A DNA stretch of 64,000 nucleotides from CAVWUA01 sp963758025 (GTDB lineage Bacteria > Planctomycetota > Planctomycetia > Isosphaerales > Isosphaeraceae): positions 1-64,000 of the forward strand of contig CAVWUA010000007.1 in the NCBI GenBank assembly GCA_963758025.1, read 5' to 3'. Shown here piece by piece: positions 58,374-64,000 of the stretch. Both the position numbers and the translations under genes were made by a program. The notes under the pieces are model-generated. The model was not told where the DNA came from and searched no databases. It saw nothing but the letters and a program-made list of their open reading frames with translations. Position 1 is the first letter of the stretch. Each line of letters starts with the position of its first letter.

Positions 58374-59567
58374 ATGCCAAAGGACGTACATCATCGCATC
58401 GTGATCGTCGGAGGCGGCACCGCGGGCATCACCGTGGCGGCGCAGTTGCTCCGGAAGCAGCCGACTCTCGATGTCGCCATTATCGAGCCGTCGCGGAAAC
58501 ACTACTACCAGCCCCTCTGGACCCTCGTGGGGGCTGGCGTCTTCACCAAGGACGTGACCGAGCGCAACGAGGCGGACTTTATTCCCAAAGGGGCCTGCTG
58601 GATTCAGGACCGGGCAACGGAGTTCCTGCCAGACGAGAACGTCGTGACGATCGGCGACGGCCGGCGTGTCGGCTACGACTACCTGATCGTCGCGCCCGGC
58701 CTTCAAATTGACTGGGACAAGATTCCAGGGCTTCAGGAGAACATCGGCCGACACGGCATCTGTAGCAATTACGATTATCGCTACGTCGATTACACGTGGG
58801 AATGCATCCGGAACTTCCAAGGGGGTAACGCCCTCTTCACGATGCCAAATACACCCGTCAAATGTGGCGGGGCTCCGCAGAAGATCATGTACCTGGCCGA
58901 CGATCATTTCCGCAAGACGGGGGTGCGAGACAAGACCAAGATCCTGTTCACCTCGGCCTCAAACTCGATCTTCGCTGTCCCTCGGTATGCGAAGACACTG
59001 GAAAAGGTCATCGAGCGCAAGGGGATCGAAACCCGTTTCCAACATAACCTGGTTGAGTTGCGGACCGACCCGAAGGAAGCGGTCTTTCAGCGTCTGGATA
59101 CCGGCGAGACCGTGGTCTTGCCCTTCGACATGATCCACGTCACGCCACCGATGAGCGCGCCCGATGTTTTGAAGCATTGCCCGCTGGCGAATGAGGCGGG
59201 ATGGGTGGACGTGGAGAAGTACACTCTGCGGCACGTCCGTTATCCGAACGTCTTCAGCCTGGGCGATGCAAGCGGCGCGCCGACCTCGAAGACCGGCGCC
59301 GCGATCCGCAAGCAGGCCCCCGTGGTGGTCGCGAACCTGCTCGCGGTCATGCGCGACGCGCCGGTGACAGCCCGCTACAATGGCTACACGTCCTGCCCAC
59401 TCGTGACCGGTTACGGCAAGCTGGTGCTTGCCGAATTTGATTACGATAAAAACCCAGCCGAGACCTTCCCGATCGATCAATCTCGCGAACGCAAGAGCAT
59501 GTATCTGCTCAAGGCGTACGGTCTGCCGTTCATGTACTGGAACGGCATGCTCCGCGGGAAAATGTGA
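58374..59567 (+). CDS. sqr: Sulfide:quinone oxidoreductase
   Basis: 397 residues. It oxidises sulfide and passes electrons to the quinone pool, giving persulfide or polysulfide. FAD binding: HHRIVIVGGGTAGITVAAQL, the second FAD part YDYLIVAPGLQIDWDKIPGL and NVFSLGDASGAPTSKTGAAI. The Cys residues expected to act are at 130, 164 (PVKCGGAPQKIMY) and 341 (YTSCPLVTGYGK), a pattern of the type III-like SQR group. Intact. Last gene of the sulfur set, 120 bases after the exporter. The DsrE and rhodanese proteins would take up its sulfur product. Confidence 0.93.
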   Translation: MPKDVHHRIVIVGGGTAGITVAAQLLRKQPTLDVAIIEPSRKHYYQPLWTLVGAGVFTKDVTERNEADFIPKGACWIQDRATEFLPDENVVTIGDGRRVGYDYLIVAPGLQIDWDKIPGLQENIGRHGICSNYDYRYVDYTWECIRNFQGGNALFTMPNTPVKCGGAPQKIMYLADDHFRKTGVRDKTKILFTSASNSIFAVPRYAKTLEKVIERKGIETRFQHNLVELRTDPKEAVFQRLDTGETVVLPFDMIHVTPPMSAPDVLKHCPLANEAGWVDVEKYTLRHVRYPNVFSLGDASGAPTSKTGAAIRKQAPVVVANLLAVMRDAPVTARYNGYTSCPLVTGYGKLVLAEFDYDKNPAETFPIDQSRERKSMYLLKAYGLPFMYWNGMLRGKM

Positions 59568-59574
59568 TGGCGTG

Positions 59575-59754
59575 CGGAATGCTACAGCGGACCCCCGAGG
59601 CAGCGACCTCGGCGGGTGTCGCCGGGTCGGCGGTGCGGGTCAATAGCCAGAGAATCTGCCCGTCGGTCTTTTCGTTCCCGCTGCGGCAGACGCGATCGCG
59701 GCGGTTGATCTCATCGGGGCGCAGATGGGGCTCGATCGGCCGTCGTGGACGGGC
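59575..59754 (-). pseudogene. IS630-family transposase N-terminal remnant
   Basis: Reads MARPRRPIEPHLRPDEINRR, then GNEKTDGQILWLLTRTADPA and TPAEVAA, the HTH opening of another IS630-type transposase, different from the one at 5.5-6.4 kb. It ends abruptly next to the sqr stop. No catalytic part and no clear ends remain. Confidence 0.6.
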
Positions 59755-59856
59755 CATGGAACGCTTCTCTCCCTGAAGATCGTGTCCCCACGGCAAGAAT
59801 CGCATTCCAGACAAACCGAAATCACGGCTCATCGTCACCCCGAGCGTGCCGGACGA

Positions 59857-61305
59857 TCAACGCGAGAGGCTGCGAGAGACAGCGAGGAACGTCGGTTCGT
59901 GTTTCTTGAACTCATCGCCGGGGCTTTCGCACAGGACGGTGATGCGACGATTGCCGGTAAGCAGGGTCACGCGGTAGCCGCGAAGTTGAGAGCCGAAGAG
60001 GCCGCCTCCGGAAGCGGTGAACGTTGCGATACGGCCCTCGCCGAGAGTGGACCCTTTGAAGAGCGTGGGCTCGCTCTCTTTATAGTCACTGTACTCGTCG
60101 GAGACGGTCCGCTTGTATTGCAGGTGAGCATTGTGCACGGGGGCCAACTCGCTGCCCTCTTCATACTGCCCTCCAATGTCCGAGCCCGACATGAGTGACC
60201 CCGCGACATCGGCATAGACCTGGATCTTCGCCGATCCCTTGGTGAACCTGGCCCAGGAATAGGTGTTGTCGGGACGGCTGCCGGTCTCGGATTTCCAGCC
60301 CGGGGGATAGCGAAGCCGAAACGCGCCATCCTTGGGAGAGAATGAGACGGAGGCCAGGCGCTGATCGGCGTCCGCGTTTGCGGCTCCGCTGGCCAGATTG
60401 GTCGGGGCGGCGGGAGGCGGCGTCTTTCCTCCTCCGACCTCCGCTTTCTCGCGGAACCGGACGAGCTGGACCACCTTCTTGCCGCTGCTTGGGTCGTACA
60501 GATCCAGCGTCGCACGGCCGAGCGTGATCTTGTATTCCTGGGTGCTGGAGTTGCCCTCGTCATCCTTCAGGTTGAGAGTCAGGAGGTTTCCCTTACACAT
60601 GTACGTGCCGAGAAAGGTGAACTGTTCCTGAAGGGTCAACGCGGCGCGGTTCTGCTCGTCGAGGATCAGCCCGTACTGCGAATAGCTCATGGGGCCGCCC
60701 GTCTCGTATTCGACCCGCGACCCCTGCCAGTTGCCGGCCAGCACGGGCGGCTTCAGGAATGCGTCGTACATGAGGAAGATCGCGCCGACGACAACCAACG
60801 CCCCGACCCCGATCACGGCGGCGACGACGCGTTTGTCGAGACCGTCCTCGTTTCCCTTCTTCTTCCGCTTCTTCTTCCGGCCGGATTTCTTCTTTTTCTT
60901 GGGTGCCTCCCCGGTCGACATCTCACCGGCAGAGGCGGGAGCCGTGGCGAGCCTCGGCAGGACCGCGTCCTCGACCGGCTCCCCGTCATCCTCCTCCAGG
61001 AGATCCGGGGCGACCCCATCGATCCCGAGCGCCAGGGCGGGGGTTTCCGCGACCGCCGCCTGTTTCCTGGCCGGCTTGGCTTTCCTGGGGGTGGCGGACG
61101 AGGTCCGCTCGACGAAACCACGCGCCTTCAGTTCGCGGGCCAGCCCGTCCGACGCGGATCGGGCCAGACGCTCATCCTTCAACTCCTTCTCTTTCCGGAT
61201 GACGCTGCCATCAGCCTTCGTCTCGATCACCCGCATCATGGTGCCCTTGACCTCGATCACCACGACCTTGCGGCCTGATCCTGTTTTATGCTCAAACGTA
61301 CGCAT
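59857..61305 (-). CDS. Membrane-anchored hypothetical protein with WGR-like N-terminus
   Basis: 482 residues from ATG 61305; the open frame to 61446 has no better start. The first 70 residues (MRTFEHKTGSGRKVVVIEVK, GTMMRVIETKADGSVIRKEK) resemble the WGR fold of planctomycete proteins. A very basic Lys/Arg stretch near residue 145, then one TM helix (VVAAVIGVGALVVVGAIFLM). The C-terminal 300 residues would lie outside and contain two beta-rich parts, GNWQGSRVEYETGGPMSYSQ and FRLRYPPGWKSETGSRPDNT, the latter like PsbP/DUF1795-type lipoprotein domains. Function unknown. Intact. Confidence 0.78.
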   Translation of the reverse strand: MRTFEHKTGSGRKVVVIEVKGTMMRVIETKADGSVIRKEKELKDERLARSASDGLARELKARGFVERTSSATPRKAKPARKQAAVAETPALALGIDGVAPDLLEEDDGEPVEDAVLPRLATAPASAGEMSTGEAPKKKKKSGRKKKRKKKGNEDGLDKRVVAAVIGVGALVVVGAIFLMYDAFLKPPVLAGNWQGSRVEYETGGPMSYSQYGLILDEQNRAALTLQEQFTFLGTYMCKGNLLTLNLKDDEGNSSTQEYKITLGRATLDLYDPSSGKKVVQLVRFREKAEVGGGKTPPPAAPTNLASGAANADADQRLASVSFSPKDGAFRLRYPPGWKSETGSRPDNTYSWARFTKGSAKIQVYADVAGSLMSGSDIGGQYEEGSELAPVHNAHLQYKRTVSDEYSDYKESEPTLFKGSTLGEGRIATFTASGGGLFGSQLRGYRVTLLTGNRRITVLCESPGDEFKKHEPTFLAVSRSLSR

Positions 61306-61599
61306 GAAGAATCTCCCCGTGATGGCGATGAATGAGGGGGGTAGGGGGATCGTCAGACACGGCTTCGCAAGGAGTATTTTTGACAACCTAATGGACCGCC
61401 CCAGAACAATCAACAGAAACATGGTTGGTTCTGTTCTCGAATACATGGATTTTTTCCATCAATAATGCATTCATGCGTGGTTTTTCTGCGGTGATGGCTG
61501 CTCTTACCGCCGGTCGGGGGACGCCGTCAGGGGCGGGTGGATGATTGACAAGAGTCGGGCGTCAGTGCGACAACGTATGGACACAAAGGGGACCGCCGC

Positions 61600-62818
61600 A
61601 TGATCATCCCGTTCTCGACGGATGCGCCGATCTACCATTTTCCGAAGGCCACGCTCGGCGTGATCGCGTCGAACGTCGTGGTCCACGTCGCGTGGAGCCT
61701 CGCGTCGCCGGACGCCGCCGAGCCCTACGCGATGAAGCTGGGCGCGGGCCTGCATCCGTTGCAGTGGCTGACCCACAACTTCCTGCATGCCGACTTCGTG
61801 CATCTGGGCTTCAACATGATCTTCCTGTGGGCCTACGGGATCATCGTCGAGGGAAAGATCGGATGGCTGCCGTTTTTGCTCAGCTACCTCAGCATCGGAA
61901 CCATCCACGGAGCCGCCATCCAGTTGGCCTACCTGCACACCGAGACGCCGGCCTACGTGCTGGGGGCTTCCGGGATCATCTTCGGGCTGATGGCCATCAG
62001 CATGATCTGGGCACCGGTGAACGATCTCTCCTGCTTTTACCTGTTCTTCGTCGGCCTGCGCGCGATCTCCAACGTCGTCGAGGTGCCGATCTACGTGTTC
62101 GCCCTGCTGCAACTCAGCCTGGAGGGGCTCTCGGTGCTCCTGATGTACATGATGCACGGCGACCCGATGTCCTCCGGCCTGCTCCACATCTCCGGCGCGT
62201 TCTGGGGTTTGATTGTGGGAATCCTGCTCTTGAAGGCCGGTTGGGTGGACTGCGAAGGGTGGGACGTCTTCTCCCTCCGGGAGAAGCGTCGGGCACTCCG
62301 CAAGGCCTGGAAGGCGCGCGAGGCCCGGCTCGACCGGAGCAAGGAGAATGAGAAACTCTCCCGGGCGATGCTCTCGGAGGAAGACCGGCCGGGCCTGTCG
62401 CCGGAGGAACGGGCCGCGAAGCTGCTGAAGAAGGTCCACCGCTCGATCGAAAGCGGGGACATGGCCGCGGCGCAGGCGGCGTACGAGAAGTGGATCGGCG
62501 TGGTCGGGAATCGAGGCCCCCCGCGCTGCTCTGGCCGGAGTGATCAAGGCAATGCACGGACACGAGGCATGGGTGGAGTCGGTCCCCCCGATGCGTGCCC
62601 TCTGCCGTCTGCATCCCAGGAAGTCCGAGAAGGTCCGGCTGAAACTCGCGTCCATCCTCATCCGCGAGATGGACCGCCCGACGGAGGCTCACCGGCACCT
62701 CCAGCAGATCCGCGAGGACCAACTGGACAATTCCCTGCGACAGATCCGGCGAACGCTCCTCCAGGAAGCGAATCGGATGATCGAGGATGGAGTATTGGAA
62801 GTGGAGGAGGATGTGTGA
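61600..62818 (+). CDS. Rhomboid-family intramembrane serine protease (one frameshift)
   Basis: About 406 residues. Six-helix rhomboid core: WLTHNFLHADFVHLGFNMIF then LWAYGIIVEG, catalytic Ser124 in VLGASGIIFGLM and His196 in SSGLLHISGAFWG. After the membrane part comes a charged helical tail (SLREKRRALRKAWKAREARL) and, past a frame change at a run of six C near 62.52 kb, a TPR-like end (MRALCRLHPRKSEKVRLKLA, TEAHRHLQQIREDQLDNSLR). The tail suggests a partner-binding role. Cleaves TM segments of unknown substrates. Confidence 0.9.
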
Positions 62819-63065
62819 GATGCGTGTGGCTCCGACCAATGGCACGCGCTGTCTCGCTCGCAATGGCCTCGAACATCCGCCGAATCGGTCAGGCAACCCC
62901 ATCCCGAAAGTGTCTCCCTGGCTCTCGCGAGGCGTTCACGTCAAGTTTCATGAAGACGTGTTCCCACCTCGGGAAGACCTGATCTCCCGCATCTTGAAGA
63001 TCACGCGACGGAAGAGGACACTGGAGGCCGGTTAAAAAATCGGTCAGATGGCAGGGGAATGGTCC

Positions 63066-63971
63066 ATGTTCCGAATTTTGCCTTTTTCTTTCTGCATCGC
63101 GGCCTCCTTGGTCTTCGGGGGCAGCGCGGCCTTGGGTCGGGAGACACCGAAGGAAATCCCTCTCTGGCCGCAAGAGGCACCCGGGGAGACAGGAGAGATC
63201 GGCGTGGAGGGGACGTTGCCGAAGCGTCCTGGAGACGACACGACCCGCGTCGCCAACGTGACGGCACCGACGCTGACCGTCTTCCGTCCCCCGGCGGAGA
63301 AGGACACCGGCGCGGCCGTCTTGATCTGTCCGGGAGGGGGATACCAGCATCCTGGCTTTCAACAAGGAGGGAACCGAGGTCGCCGAATGGTTAAATCGAT
63401 CGGCGTCACCGGAATCGTGTTGAAGTACCGCGTGCCCGCCCGGAAGGGACGACCGCGCCATGAGGCTCCCTTGCAGGACGCTCAGCGCCGCCCTGGGAAT
63501 CATCCGTTCCAGGGCAAAGGACTGGGGAATTGATCCCGACCGCATCGGCGTTCTGGGCTTCTCCGCCGGAGGGCACCTCGCCGCAACCTTGAGCACGCAC
63601 GAATCCACGCGGACGTATGAGCCGATCGACGAGGCCGACCGGATGTCGAGCCTTCCCAATTTCGCCCTGTTGATCTATCCGGCCTACCTGGTGGACGTGA
63701 ATAACGGGAACAGGATCGCTCCGGAACTCACGATCACGAAGGACACGCCCCCGACCTTTCTGGTTCAGACGCAGGACGACGGCGTGCATGTGGAATGCAG
63801 CCTCTTTTACTACCTCGCCCTGACGGAAGCGGGGGTCCCGGCGGAATTGCACGCGTATCCCTCCGGGGGGCACGGCTACGGCCTCCGCCCTCGAACCATG
63901 AGGTTTCTCACTGGCCGGAACGCGCCGAGAGCTGGATGCGGTCTCTGGGAATCCTGGAACCGACGAAGTGA
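63066..63971 (+). CDS. Secreted alpha/beta hydrolase, acetyl-xylan-esterase-like (several frameshifts)
   Basis: About 300 residues from ATG 63066. Signal peptide MFRILPFSFCIAASLVFGGS. Esterase/BD-FAE type: EIPLWPQEAPGE, NVTAPTLTVFRPPAEKDTGA, oxyanion loop AVLICPGGGYQ, then after frame changes GVTGIVLKYRVPAR, nucleophile IGVLGFSAGGHLAATLSTH, acid in FLVQTQDDGVHVE and His in YPSGGHGYGLRP. The end at 63971 reads ESWMRSLGILEPTK. Four indels (near 63.35, 63.39, 63.49 and 63.89 kb). Probably removes acyl groups from plant-type polysaccharides; the exact substrate is unknown. Confidence 0.85.
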
Positions 63972-64000
63972 GTGCGCGATGATCCGCCCATTGAGGAGAT

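Noticed and set aside
57522..58907. 461-codon minus-strand open frame over tauE and sqr
   Set aside because: Antisense to recognised genes and without any domain.

Overview
The window looks like chromosomal DNA of a high-GC planctomycete, most like the Isosphaeraceae type. The marker genes are a prepilin-like DUF1559 protein with a small lipoprotein after it, a DUF1501 / DUF1549-DUF1553 pair, several sulfatases, a large Ser/Thr kinase with TPR repeats beside an ECF sigma factor, and a Tat-exported Gfo/Idh/MocA oxidoreductase. Many genes, including the presumably essential valS, are broken by single-base frameshifts although their whole domain content is present. I read most of these as sequence errors rather than gene death.

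Layout. 1-5.3 kb: kinase/TPR protein, ECF sigma factor and a dicarboxylate/amino-acid symporter, all heavily frameshifted. 5.49-6.50 kb: a complete IS630-type insertion sequence with inverted ends and TA flanks, next to tRNA-Pro. 7-9.6 kb: an arylsulfatase and a HAD/sulfatase deletion chimera. 10-15.6 kb: AraC regulator, oxidoreductase, DUF1559 protein, lipoprotein and a DUF433 protein. 15.9-19.5 kb: phosphosugar SIS protein, ROK kinase, YdcF-like protein and an enolase-superfamily dehydratase. 20.1-23.9 kb: a small unknown gene with a strong terminator, then the DUF1501 and DUF1549/1553 genes. 23.9-33.1 kb: an alpha-glucan and trehalose block (glgX, treS, treY, malQ; no treZ). 33.2-36.9 kb: a membrane protein, small proteins, an alpha/beta hydrolase and a planctomycete-type hypothetical. 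37.02 kb: tRNA-Glu.

37.34-49.54 kb is a 12.2 kb integrated island bounded by identical 61-bp repeats derived from the 3' part of tRNA-Ser(TGA). It carries a fused type IIG-like restriction-modification enzyme, a run of tiny overlapping genes that share an N-terminal motif, two HTH/excisionase-like genes, a DUF3987 protein, a DnaG-like primase, a BrnT-like toxin with an Xre antitoxin and its own promoter, and a tyrosine integrase. No capsid, tail or conjugation gene is visible, so it resembles a satellite-type or minimal integrative element. Just outside attL lies DNA similar to the 3' end of the same type of integrase, a trace of an earlier related element at this site.

49.6-54.7 kb is core: bifunctional nuclease (DUF151), valS and a citramalate synthase. 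54.9-59.6 kb holds a uracil-DNA glycosylase-like protein and a sulfide/persulfide gene set: ArsR regulator, a consensus sigma-70 promoter, a tiny membrane protein, DsrE, rhodanese, TauE/SafE exporter and sulfide:quinone oxidoreductase. The tiny membrane protein ends at an in-frame TGA followed by ATG, a Cys codon six codons after the TGA and a hairpin that fits a bacterial SECIS element, so it is a candidate selenoprotein. The window ends with an IS630 remnant, a lysine-rich membrane-anchored hypothetical, a rhomboid protease and an esterase-like hydrolase.
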